Source of the DNA: Herbinix sp. | GTDB lineage: Bacteria > Bacillota > Clostridia > Lachnospirales > Lachnospiraceae | Assembly (NCBI GenBank): GCA_029239235.1 | Contig: JAQZBD010000011.1 | Coordinates: forward strand, 1-34,248 | Reading direction: 5' to 3' | Length of the DNA stretch: 34,248 bases | In this document: positions 1 to 6,976 of the stretch, one piece after another | Numbering within the stretch: position 1 is the first letter of the stretch | Layout of the letters: every line of letters starts with the position of its first letter | Position numbers and translations under genes: made by a program | Notes under the pieces: generated by a model | What the model was told of the DNA's origin: nothing | Database searches by the model: none | Seen by the model: only the letters and a program-made list of their open reading frames with translations

Positions 1-647
1 ACTTTACTCAGCAGCTTCTCATCAATACTCACGATAACTATCCCGTTTTTCTTATCCAAGTCCTTATAATCAATAATACGGTGAGCCATATGAAACAGAT
101 AATAATCTTTATTTGCAAAGCTTACGCCGTATTCGGTAGGGAATACATGAGTCATATTATCACTGGATACCTTGTTATATAGTTCATTTTGAGACAGGTC
201 AAAATGTGAGATCCAGGACCGGTCATTGGAAACGGAGGTCAATTGATCATAAGCAATCAGTACACCCTCTGAGGTAATCACTGTAATCGACCGTATATAA
301 TCCTTGGTATACAGAATTCCTCTTAAAAACCGCCTTAATTGATTTTTGGATACTGCCACATCCTTGCCCTTATTCAGCTTATCGACCAACGCAACAACAT
401 CGTCATCCGTATAGATCTGATAAAGGATATCTTCATAGGACTCCAGCCAGATATTTAAGCTATTGCTGGTCTGCTCCAGATTATTAACCGTTAACTCCTC
501 CGTATTCTTTTTTAATGTATTTGAAATGTTGTAATAGGAGAAAAAACTAATAAATAGAATTGGTACCGCAGAAGTCATTAAGAACAGACGTATTAACTTT
601 GTTTGTAAGCTGACCTTGTTAGAACGTGGCATACTTATTTTATTCAT
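1..647 (-). CDS. Sensor histidine kinase, YesM-like, N-terminal part (partial)
   Basis: The minus-strand reading frame is open from about 647 to the left edge (about 215 residues visible). Residues about 17-38 form one hydrophobic membrane segment after a basic N-terminus; the following region, with a conserved-looking LESYEDILYQIYTDDD stretch and a KNQLRRFLRGILY stretch, resembles the extracellular Cache sensor domain of Lachnospiraceae YesM-type kinases. The kinase part would lie beyond the edge, so the kinase call is inferred from the N-terminus; a Cache chemoreceptor or GGDEF protein is possible. Two in-frame ATGs occur (653 and 647); the one at 647 has the better spacing, 7 nt, from AAAGGA. 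A promoter lies at 739-767. Confidence 0.6.
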   Translation of the reverse strand, partial: MNKISMPRSNKVSLQTKLIRLFLMTSAVPILFISFFSYYNISNTLKKNTEELTVNNLEQTSNSLNIWLESYEDILYQIYTDDDVVALVDKLNKGKDVAVSKNQLRRFLRGILYTKDYIRSITVITSEGVLIAYDQLTSVSNDRSWISHFDLSQNELYNKVSSDNMTHVFPTEYGVSFANKDYYLFHMAHRIIDYKDLDKKNGIVIVSIDEKLLSK

Positions 648-738
648 ATTCATTTCCTTTCACAGTTTATTGTGGGAATAATCTAAAAATATGGGTAAAC
701 CTACCTTAGTAGGGACATACTCCCTACTTTCCTTTTTC

Positions 739-767
739 ATTATACTAGTAAGATATAAAAGAGACAA
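739..767 (-). promoter_or_regulatory. Sigma-A-type promoter for the sensor kinase gene
   Basis: On the minus strand TTGTCT (767-762) and a perfect TATAAT (744-739) are separated by 17 nt. It sits about 90 nt upstream of the kinase start. Together with the hairpin at 869-939 it accounts for the 654-966 gap. Confidence 0.6.
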
Positions 768-866
768 CGATAATTATATTTTACTAATTATTCGTGTAGC
801 AGCTAGTACTTTGTATACAATTTTACCAAATCCCCCTCGTATCCCTTGCTTTTTAACTGTACCAAT

Positions 867-942
867 AAAAAAGAGACTGCCTCACCAGAGAGTCTCTACG
901 CTTATGATTGCGTAAGCCTCTGGTTCAACAGTCTCTTTTCAA
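867..942 (-). terminator. Long branched terminator after the DUF554 gene
   Basis: An 11-bp perfect outer stem (869-879 with 929-939, AAAAGAGACTG/CAGTCTCTTTT) encloses CCAGAG (885-890)/CTCTGG (918-923) and TACGC (897-901)/GCGTA (910-914). Read on the minus strand the outer stem ends in a run of T, placing it 27 nt after the DUF554 stop. The A/T tails on both sides could also let it act in the other direction. Confidence 0.75.
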
Positions 943-966
943 TAAAAACAGTATTTCAATCATCCG

Positions 967-1698
967 TTAAAATAACTTCATTACCAATTCATACACCACC
1001 GGAACAAATACCGCCGGTAACAGATTGCCGCATTTGATCTTTTTCCCAAAGATCATGTTAACGCCGATTCCGAATATCAACACGGAACCGATGCAGGATA
1101 TATTAACAATCATTTGATCACTCAAATAGGGCTCAATATACTTTGCTAATAATGTAATTGCTCCCTGATATAAGCCAAGGGGAATAACGGAGAAGAATAC
1201 ACCAATGCCAAGCGTCGATGCAAAGAAGATAGAACAGGTTCCATCGATAAAGCCTTTTGCATAGAGCATGGAGGCATCACCTGATAAACCATCCTGCAGT
1301 GATCCGATAATCGCCATTGCACCAATGCAGAATAATAAGGAGCTGTTTACAAAACCTTCGACGAAATTCTGTCCGGTTTCTCCTTGTACCTTAAGTACCG
1401 ACCTTATTTTCTCTCCGACCCGTTCGAGTCTTGCTTCAATATTGATTAACTCTCCAAAGAAGGCTCCGATTGCAAGCGATACTATCATCAGCATAGTATT
1501 GGCGGTGCCAAGGGACTTCCCTTCCACTGTGAATAAGCCCTGGAGTGCTCCGCTGATTCCGACGAACATAACTGCCAAACCAAGGGCATTCATAATTGTA
1601 TCCTGAAACCTTTGCTTTAGCACTCCCTTAAACAAAATTCCCACTGTTGCACCAATTAAGATGAACGACATGTTCGCTATTGTACCTAAACCTACCAT
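967..1698 (-). CDS. DUF554 family membrane protein (YdfK-like)
   Basis: A 243-residue, strongly hydrophobic protein with about seven membrane segments and the glycine-rich N-terminus (MVGLGTIANMSFILIGATVG) typical of DUF554. The family is widespread in Firmicutes and its substrate is unknown, so no function is assigned. The start at 1698 was chosen because AGGAG lies 7 nt upstream; the longer frame to 1806 adds a Cys-containing leader with no ribosome site and is judged not translated. It is last in a co-directional run (desulfurase, ttcA, tcdA, HD protein) and is followed by a strong terminator. Confidence 0.85.
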   Translation of the reverse strand: MVGLGTIANMSFILIGATVGILFKGVLKQRFQDTIMNALGLAVMFVGISGALQGLFTVEGKSLGTANTMLMIVSLAIGAFFGELINIEARLERVGEKIRSVLKVQGETGQNFVEGFVNSSLLFCIGAMAIIGSLQDGLSGDASMLYAKGFIDGTCSIFFASTLGIGVFFSVIPLGLYQGAITLLAKYIEPYLSDQMIVNISCIGSVLIFGIGVNMIFGKKIKCGNLLPAVFVPVVYELVMKLF

Positions 1699-1835
1699 TG
1701 TTTTCTCCTGTTCGTAATAGACCATGTCCGCAATCTCCATGGTATGGTATTCACCGCATTCAGTGCAGACTCCCCTGGCATGGAACTCTGCACCATGAGC
1801 TCTCACTTAATACAGTATTAAAGCTTATCTGTCAG

Positions 1836-2408
1836 CTATACTAAACCTGTTGTTTGCTCTACCTCTCTCAAAGCCAGAATCGTTCTCTGGATTAAATCTT
1901 CTAATTCCCATCCCAGCATCTCAGCTCCTCTGCTGATTACTTCTCTGGAACAGCCTGCAGCAAATTTAGGCGTCTTAAATTTCTTCTTTACGGAGCTAAG
2001 CTCTAAGTCCATCGTACTTTTTGATGGTCTCATGATAGCACATGCACCAATCAATCCTGTCAGCTCATCTACTGCATATAACACTTTTTCCATTTCATGT
2101 TCTGGCTTGATATCTACAGTAATGACATAGCCATGGCTGGCGGTAGCACGTATGATTCTCTCATCAATTCCCTTGTCACTCATGATTTCCTGGCTCTTTG
2201 TACAATGTTCCTCCGGATACATACCAAAGTCCAAGTCATGTAATAAGCCTACAATGCCCCAGAACTCCTCTTCCTCACCATAGCCCAATTCTCTGGAAAA
2301 GTACTTCATGGCACCTTCGACGATCTGGGCATGCTTTAAATGAAACTCATCCTGATTATATTCCTTTAATAATTCCCATGCTTCTTCTCTTGTTGGTATT
2401 GTTCCCAT
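1836..2408 (-). CDS. HD-domain phosphohydrolase
   Basis: A 190-residue protein of the HD superfamily (metal-dependent phosphohydrolases). The metal-site signature is visible: H26, the H57-D58 pair in LLHDLD, further His residues in EEH and ASHGYV, and a later Asp in AVDELTG. This compact single-domain type is common in clostridia and its substrate is not established; nucleotide phosphatase is a guess by family. The start at 2408 has AGGAGG 7 nt upstream; an upstream in-frame ATG at 2471 lacks one. It lies 91 nt after tcdA with no visible terminator, so it may be cotranscribed with the tRNA-modification genes. Confidence 0.85.
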   Translation of the reverse strand: MGTIPTREEAWELLKEYNQDEFHLKHAQIVEGAMKYFSRELGYGEEEEFWGIVGLLHDLDFGMYPEEHCTKSQEIMSDKGIDERIIRATASHGYVITVDIKPEHEMEKVLYAVDELTGLIGACAIMRPSKSTMDLELSSVKKKFKTPKFAAGCSREVISRGAEMLGWELEDLIQRTILALREVEQTTGLV

Positions 2409-2499
2409 GTGTATCCTCCTTCTGGTATTTTTAGAGTACTCTTTTTTTGTAAATAAGCTTGCAGCACCCATGCAACAGTTTAATTATATTAGTAAATCA

Positions 2500-3258
2500 C
2501 TATTTTACACCACTGATATCCTTAATCACCTCACCGGCAAGAATTAGTCCTGCAACAGAGGGTACGAAGGAGTTGCTGCCTGGAATCTGTCGTCTTTCGG
2601 TACATTTTCTTTCTGCTCCCGGCGGGCAGATACAACCTGTTTTACAACTATTTGCCATATCCTCTAAAGGTTTTTTCGGCAGCTCCTGTGAATATACCAC
2701 CTTTAATTTCTTAATTCCTCTAACCTTTAGCTCTCTTCTCATAACCTTAGCTAAAGGACAAACCGAGGTTTTATAAATATCGGTAACTTCGAATTTAGTT
2801 GGATCCAGTTTATTGCCCGCACCCATACAACTGATAATCGGTACATTCTTTTCCTTTGCCTTTAACACCATTTCAATCTTACCGGATACGGTATCGATGG
2901 CATCCACGATATAATCATATTGAGAAAAATCGAATTGATCTGAGGTATCAGGAGTATAAAAACATTGGTATGTAGTTACCTCTGCCTTCGGATTGATTTC
3001 TAAAATTCGCGCCTTCATTACATCAACCTTATATTTACCTACCGTTTTTCTTGTAGCAATCAGCTGACGGTTTATATTCGTAAGACACACCTTGTCATCA
3101 TCAATGATATCAAGTTTGCCAATACCCGCTCTCGCAAGCGCTTCTACGGTATAGCCTCCTACCCCGCCGATGCCAAAAACTGCAACTCTGGCGTTCTGTA
3201 ATCGATTCATACCTTCATTTCCAAACATTAATTCGGTTCTTGAAAACTGGTTTAACAT
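2500..3258 (-). CDS. tcdA: tRNA threonylcarbamoyladenosine dehydratase TcdA
   Basis: A 252-residue E1/ThiF-fold enzyme. TcdA uses ATP to cyclise t6A37 to ct6A in the anticodon loop of ANN-decoding tRNAs. Visible features are the N-terminal FSRTELMFG motif of this subfamily, the nucleotide loop GIGGVGG (29-35), the acidic strand end IIDDDKV, and N61/N63/R64 of NINRQ that bind ATP. A Cys cluster near the C-terminus (CKTGCICPPGAERKC) could bind metal. The start overlaps the end of ttcA by 7 bp, implying translational coupling. In E. coli the homologue works with the CsdA cysteine desulfurase and CsdE; a desulfurase gene is upstream here. Confidence 0.92.
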   Translation of the reverse strand: MLNQFSRTELMFGNEGMNRLQNARVAVFGIGGVGGYTVEALARAGIGKLDIIDDDKVCLTNINRQLIATRKTVGKYKVDVMKARILEINPKAEVTTYQCFYTPDTSDQFDFSQYDYIVDAIDTVSGKIEMVLKAKEKNVPIISCMGAGNKLDPTKFEVTDIYKTSVCPLAKVMRRELKVRGIKKLKVVYSQELPKKPLEDMANSCKTGCICPPGAERKCTERRQIPGSNSFVPSVAGLILAGEVIKDISGVK

Positions 3259-4100
3259 AGGTCAGCTCCCTTACTATCATAATCATCTAAAAAATTATAC
3301 TGCGTCGTTTTATCGTGGTATCCGATAATTGTAGTCAGATTCACATCGTGGATACTACGGAAAATATTCATATCAATCGCTGAATTCGTCTGTCTGAATT
3401 TTTTAATCAGCGCCTTCATCTCCTGACGTTTCGAACCACCGCCACCATTATCACAGAGTGTACAGTTCTCTGTGAATCGACAAGCGCATTGAATAAATTC
3501 TAACTCATGATGGTTCTTCCAGGCAAGAATATCCGCCTCTTTCACTAAATACATTGGACGAATCAGCTGCATTCCGGGATGATTGGTACTATGGAGCTTT
3601 GGCATCATAGTCTGAATCTGACCGCCATAGAGCATTCCCATTAAGATTGTCTCAATCACATCATCAAAATGATGTCCCAGGGCTATCTTATTACAGCCCA
3701 AAGCCTGCGCATTCTTATAGAGGTAACCCCTTCTCATTCTTGCACATAAATAGCAGGGGGAGGCATCCACATCCGCGACAATATCAAAGATTTTTGTCTC
3801 AAAGATCGTAATTGGAATATTTAATAACTTCGCGTTATTAATAATTGTCTGACGGTTAATCTCATTATACCCTGGATCCATTACTAAGAATACCAGCTCA
3901 AACTTCATCTTTCCATGTCTTTGCACTTCCTGCATTAACTTTGCTAACAGCATGGAATCCTTACCACCGGAGATACAGACCGCAATCTTATCTCCTTCTG
4001 AGATTAATTTATAATCGTTTACCCCGTTAATAAACTTCTTCCACAGAGGCTTACGATATTTTGTGATAATACTTCTCTCTATTTCTTCATAACGTTCCAT
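3252..4100 (-). CDS. TtcA-family tRNA 2-thiolation enzyme
   Basis: A 282-residue PP-loop ATPase. Family members adenylate a tRNA base and replace oxygen with sulfur; TtcA makes s2C32. The PP-loop SGGKDSM lies at residues 44-50, a CxxC pair (C116, C119, followed by ARMRRG, the TtcA-type context) in the middle, and more cysteines in QCACRFTENCTLC near residues 208-222, fitting an Fe-S-dependent TtcA-type enzyme. I prefer ATG at 4100, about 8 nt after a weak AAGTGG, to GTG at 4112. It overlaps tcdA by 7 bp. The 169-nt gap to the desulfurase holds only a weak 7-bp hairpin (GATTTTC/GAAAATC). The tRNA position modified could differ from C32. Confidence 0.85.
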   Translation of the reverse strand: MERYEEIERSIITKYRKPLWKKFINGVNDYKLISEGDKIAVCISGGKDSMLLAKLMQEVQRHGKMKFELVFLVMDPGYNEINRQTIINNAKLLNIPITIFETKIFDIVADVDASPCYLCARMRRGYLYKNAQALGCNKIALGHHFDDVIETILMGMLYGGQIQTMMPKLHSTNHPGMQLIRPMYLVKEADILAWKNHHELEFIQCACRFTENCTLCDNGGGGSKRQEMKALIKKFRQTNSAIDMNIFRSIHDVNLTTIIGYHDKTTQYNFLDDYDSKGADLC

Positions 4101-4269
4101 CTTATATACCACTTTCTATTTATATATCAATTTATATGACTATTTATATCTTTCAACGATTTTCTAACTATGAAAATCTTATACAAACTCCATTAGTAAC
4201 TTTGTGTCGTTATTACATCATCATTTCCATATCATTTGCATTAGATCTAATGAAATTCAATAATACTTG

Positions 4270-5394
4270 CTAATTACCGGTTAATCTCTCATAGGATCTG
4301 TGAAAAGCTTCTAAAAAGCAATCCAATTCCTCCTGTGAAGTCAGATGACTCAAGCTGATTCGCCAGGAACACATGGCATTTTTCTTATCCTTAGAAACCG
4401 CATAAACCGGTCTGGACGGAGAATTCGGTACAGAGCAGGCTGATTTTACAGATACACAAATGCCTTCTTCTTCAAGGACCTCTTGAAATACTCCACCCTT
4501 AACCCCCTGTACACTTAAGTTTAAAATATGTGGAACAGAATAATTCGTACTATTGATTCTAACCTTCTTATAGGGTAAGAGCTTCTTTTTTAAATACTCA
4601 TTTCTTTCGCTGACTAATCTGTGCCTCTCCTCTATATTACGATAGGAAAGCTCCAAGGCTTTTAATGTCGAGGCTATTAATCCAATTACAGGCGTACCGC
4701 TACGGTATATTGTCGTACTTGTCCCGCCGTGAATCAAGGGCTGTAAAACCACCTGTTCTTTCTTAATTAGAACACCGCTGCCATTCAACCCGAAAAATTT
4801 ATGCGGGGTAAAGGTGATGCAATCTGCTACTTCAAAAGGAACCGGTATCTTGCCTACCGCCTGTGTAGCATCCGTATGGAAATAACAGTTTGGGTAATTT
4901 TCTAAGATGCGGCTAATCTCTTCCACCGGCTGCCTGACTCCTAATTCACTGTCCACCATGCAAACAGACACCAACACCGTGTCCTTACGGAGTAATTCCT
5001 TTAGGTGCTCCAGATCAATCGTTCCATCCTTCGTAATATCAACCAAATCGATTTCGTAACCCTGGGATTGCAGATAGGTCAAGGCTCCGCTGACCGAAGG
5101 ATGCTCTAAGCAGGTTGATATGATGTGTTTTCCATTCTGTCTATAGGATCCTGCAATCCCCTTGATTGCAAGATTATTCGCTTCACTTGCACCAGAGGAA
5201 TATATAATCTCCGAAGCCTTCACCTTTAACAGTGCGGCTATCTCCTCTGTTATTTCATCTATTTTTAGCTTTGTTTGTTTGCCTAGCAAATGCCAGGAAT
5301 TAGGATTTGCAATATATTGCTTTGTGATCTCTACAAAGCTGTCCAATACCTCAACATCAACCGGCGTATTCGCTGCATAATCTAAGTATATCAT
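4270..5394 (-). CDS. Cysteine desulfurase (NifS/IscS-like, class V aminotransferase)
   Basis: A 374-residue PLP enzyme that takes sulfur from cysteine as a persulfide. Visible residues: N-terminal YLDYAANTP, H98 in the EHPS motif that stacks on PLP, D175 in HTDATQ, the Schiff-base lysine K199 in TPHKFFG, and the persulfide cysteine C320 in VKSACS. Length is normal for the family. ATG at 5394 has AGGTGG 6 nt upstream, and a near-consensus promoter lies at 5430-5458. Being the first gene before ttcA and tcdA suggests it feeds sulfur to tRNA thiolation rather than, or as well as, Fe-S assembly; no IscU or SufU gene is adjacent. Confidence 0.9.
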   Translation of the reverse strand: MIYLDYAANTPVDVEVLDSFVEITKQYIANPNSWHLLGKQTKLKIDEITEEIAALLKVKASEIIYSSGASEANNLAIKGIAGSYRQNGKHIISTCLEHPSVSGALTYLQSQGYEIDLVDITKDGTIDLEHLKELLRKDTVLVSVCMVDSELGVRQPVEEISRILENYPNCYFHTDATQAVGKIPVPFEVADCITFTPHKFFGLNGSGVLIKKEQVVLQPLIHGGTSTTIYRSGTPVIGLIASTLKALELSYRNIEERHRLVSERNEYLKKKLLPYKKVRINSTNYSVPHILNLSVQGVKGGVFQEVLEEEGICVSVKSACSVPNSPSRPVYAVSKDKKNAMCSWRISLSHLTSQEELDCFLEAFHRSYERLTGN

Positions 5395-5429
5395 GTAACC
5401 ACCTCACATAACGTAAAATCAACATTACT

Positions 5430-5458
5430 ATAATAAGTTGAATTTCCTAGTATGTCAA
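5430..5458 (-). promoter_or_regulatory. Promoter of the desulfurase/ttcA/tcdA group
   Basis: Minus strand: perfect TTGACA (5458-5453), 17-nt spacer, TATTAT (5435-5430), about 35 nt before the desulfurase ATG. Confidence 0.75.
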
Positions 5459-5535
5459 TGTCTTTTCTCTAGTACAACATTTTCTAAATCCCTATACTTA
5501 TCAAGAGAAGAGCTTTTGGAACTTATAGCTTGTCA

Positions 5536-5590
5536 TAAAAAATACCTCATCCAATTCCTGTACCAGGTAATTCGATGAGGTATTTTTCGA
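5536..5590 (-). terminator. Rubredoxin terminator (bidirectional-looking hairpin)
   Basis: A 14-bp perfect stem (5538-5551 with 5574-5587, AAAAATACCTCATC/GATGAGGTATTTTT) with an inner CCTG/CAGG stem and T-runs on both strands. It follows the rubredoxin stop on the minus strand and isolates that gene from the desulfurase. Confidence 0.88.
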
Positions 5591-5598
5591 TATCTTTA

Positions 5599-5760
5599 TT
5601 ATTTTACTTCTTCAAAACTGTCTTTGCCTACTCCACAAACTGGGCATACCCAATCTTCAGGAATATCTTCAAATTTAGTACCTGGTGCAATGCCACCATC
5701 TGGATCGCCTAACTCCTCATCATAGATATAACCGCAAGCAGTACATTCAAACTTCTTCAT
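5599..5760 (-). CDS. Rubredoxin
   Basis: A 53-residue one-iron electron carrier. The two iron-binding knuckles are clear: CTACGYIY (C6, C9) and CPVCGVGK (C39, C42), with the conserved [16 protein letters not shown] segment between. Size and spacing are textbook. ATG at 5760 has GGAGG 7 nt upstream. In anaerobes rubredoxin passes electrons to superoxide reductase, rubrerythrin or flavodiiron proteins; none is adjacent. It is transcribed away from a ferredoxin-ferritin operon, suggesting a shared redox or iron-stress context. A promoter candidate is at 5848-5876. Confidence 0.97.
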   Translation of the reverse strand: MKKFECTACGYIYDEELGDPDGGIAPGTKFEDIPEDWVCPVCGVGKDSFEEVK

Positions 5761-5847
5761 ATAACAACCTCCATATTGTAAATTAAGTATTTTTTCAAGC
5801 GCATGTTATTTACACACTTGAATTAAGTATTTGTCGTTACACTAATA

Positions 5848-5876
5848 TGTATAACATAAATTTAAAGAAATCTCAA
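5848..5876 (-). promoter_or_regulatory. Candidate rubredoxin promoter
   Basis: Minus strand TTGAGA (5876-5871), 17 nt, TATACA (5853-5848). Between it and the start codon a 12-bp direct repeat AATTAAGTATTT occurs at 5781-5792 and 5821-5832, of unknown meaning. Confidence 0.5.
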
Positions 5877-5897
5877 TAAGAAAAACAAATATATCCA

Positions 5898-5925
5898 TTA
5901 CAATTTCCAAATAATATGGTATAAT
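5898..5925 (+). promoter_or_regulatory. Promoter of the ferredoxin-ferritin operon
   Basis: TTACAA (5898-5903), 16 nt, perfect TATAAT (5920-5925). The leader to the ferredoxin start is about 105 nt and contains an AACACG/CGTGTT inverted pair near 5960-5990. Confidence 0.65.
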
Positions 5926-6037
5926 ATGTCCATGCTAAGCCTTGTTGCTTGCTAAAAGGAACACGTAAGAGAAAGTATCAGCGTGTTTTATCTGTCTTAA
6001 ATAAAATTCATTATATTTTGAAGGGAGGTATTTCACT

Positions 6038-6229
6038 ATGAGAGCAATAATTGATCGAGATGGTTGTATCGGATGCGGCCTATGTTCCGGTGTCTGTCCT
6101 GCTGTATTCCGTATGGATGATGAAGGATTAGCCGAAGCTTATACTAACCCTATTCCTTCCGATGAAGAAGATGCAGCCCAGGAAGCTGCTGATGGTTGTC
6201 CAGTATCCGTAATCACAATTGAAGCTTAA
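6038..6229 (+). CDS. Monocluster [4Fe-4S] ferredoxin
   Basis: A 63-residue acidic ferredoxin. The cluster ligands are C10, C13 and C16 of CIGCGLC and the remote C54 in DGCPVS; an extra C20 follows in SGVCP. The spacing between the two ligand groups fits single-cluster ferredoxins rather than the 2[4Fe-4S] clostridial type. A GGGAGG ribosome site precedes ATG at 6038. It is 38 nt upstream of the ferritin gene with no terminator between, so the two are very probably cotranscribed; a role in reducing stored iron is an inference from this context. Confidence 0.93.
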   Translation: MRAIIDRDGCIGCGLCSGVCPAVFRMDDEGLAEAYTNPIPSDEEDAAQEAADGCPVSVITIEA

Positions 6230-6267
6230 AGTTAATGACACAATGTAAGAAGAAAGGACGATGTACT

Positions 6268-6783
6268 ATGTTGAATCAAGAAGTAGTTAGACTTTTAAAT
6301 GAACAAATCACAAAGGAATTATACTCTTCCTATCTGTATATGGATATGGCAAATTACTATTCAGATCAAAGCCTTAACGGTTTTGAGAATTGGTTCTTTG
6401 TTCAAATGCAGGAAGAACGTGACCATGCCTTATTATTCCGTCAGTATATTTTGAATAATGGAGAAGTTGTAAAGCTTGCTGCAGTAGATGCTCCTGATAA
6501 AAGCTATGAGAGCTTCCGTGAACCTCTCGTATTGGCATATGAGCATGAGCAGTTTGTAACTGCTTCTATTAATAATATTTACGAAGCAGCTTATAACGTA
6601 AAAGATTTCCGTACCATGCAGTTCCTTGACTGGTTTATCAAGGAGCAGGGTGAAGAAGAAAAGAACGCTGATGACAACATCAAAAAATATGATTTATTCG
6701 CAGGTGATCCAAAGGGCTTATATATGCTGGATAACGAATTGAAGGCAAGAGTATATGCTGCACCATCTTTAGTATTGGATTAG
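6268..6783 (+). CDS. Non-haem ferritin (FtnA-like)
   Basis: A 171-residue four-helix iron-storage protein. Counting from the ATG at 6268, the ferroxidase residues fall at the same numbers as in E. coli FtnA: E17, Y24, E50, H53, E94, Q127 and E130, so the dinuclear centre appears intact. No haem-ligand methionine of the bacterioferritin type is evident. The start at 6268 (AAAGGA upstream) is preferred to an in-frame ATG at 6235 that would overlap the spacer. It is the second gene of the ferredoxin operon and ends 43 nt before a strong terminator. Confidence 0.95.
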   Translation: MLNQEVVRLLNEQITKELYSSYLYMDMANYYSDQSLNGFENWFFVQMQEERDHALLFRQYILNNGEVVKLAAVDAPDKSYESFREPLVLAYEHEQFVTASINNIYEAAYNVKDFRTMQFLDWFIKEQGEEEKNADDNIKKYDLFAGDPKGLYMLDNELKARVYAAPSLVLD

Positions 6784-6825
6784 TACACGATGAATTAGTA
6801 TGCTGATTCTTTTGCCATGAACCTT

Positions 6826-6873
6826 AAGGCTGTTCCGCTTTGATGAAATCGATCAAGCAGAACAGCCTTTTTT
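6826..6873 (+). terminator. Ferritin operon terminator
   Basis: AAGGCTGTTC (6826-6835) pairs with GAACAGCCTT (6860-6869), extended inside by GCTTTGAT/ATCAAGC, and is followed by a six-T run. Confidence 0.9.
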
Positions 6874-6885
6874 ATCACTTAATAC

Positions 6886-6931
6886 GAAAAGGTGTCCCCA
6901 AATCAATACCTCGATTTGGGGACACTACTTT
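6886..6931. repeat. GGGGACAC hairpin between ferritin and xylA
   Basis: A perfect 13-bp stem GTGTCCCCAAATC (6892-6904)/GATTTGGGGACAC (6913-6925) with an 8-nt loop, flanked by AAAAG and CTTTT. It sits between convergent genes and could terminate xylA, since TTTT follows on the minus strand. Its GGGGAC core resembles the larger palindrome at 11925-12006, so both may be REP-like repeats. Confidence 0.75.
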
Positions 6932-6976
6932 TAAGTTATATTTTTATAGAACTCTATTCAAAATAAGTGAGGAAGC

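Noticed and set aside
846-1037. 63-codon plus-strand frame across the terminator hairpin
   Set aside because: It covers a strong terminator and the 3' end of DUF554 and has no ribosome site.
1699-1806. N-terminal extension of the DUF554 frame with a CTECGEYH Cys pair
   Set aside because: There is no ribosome site before 1806, while AGGAG precedes the ATG at 1698, where the family N-terminus begins.
5781-5832. PerR or Fur box before rubredoxin
   Set aside because: The repeated AATTAAGTATTT is direct, not inverted, and does not match the known boxes; kept only as a repeat.
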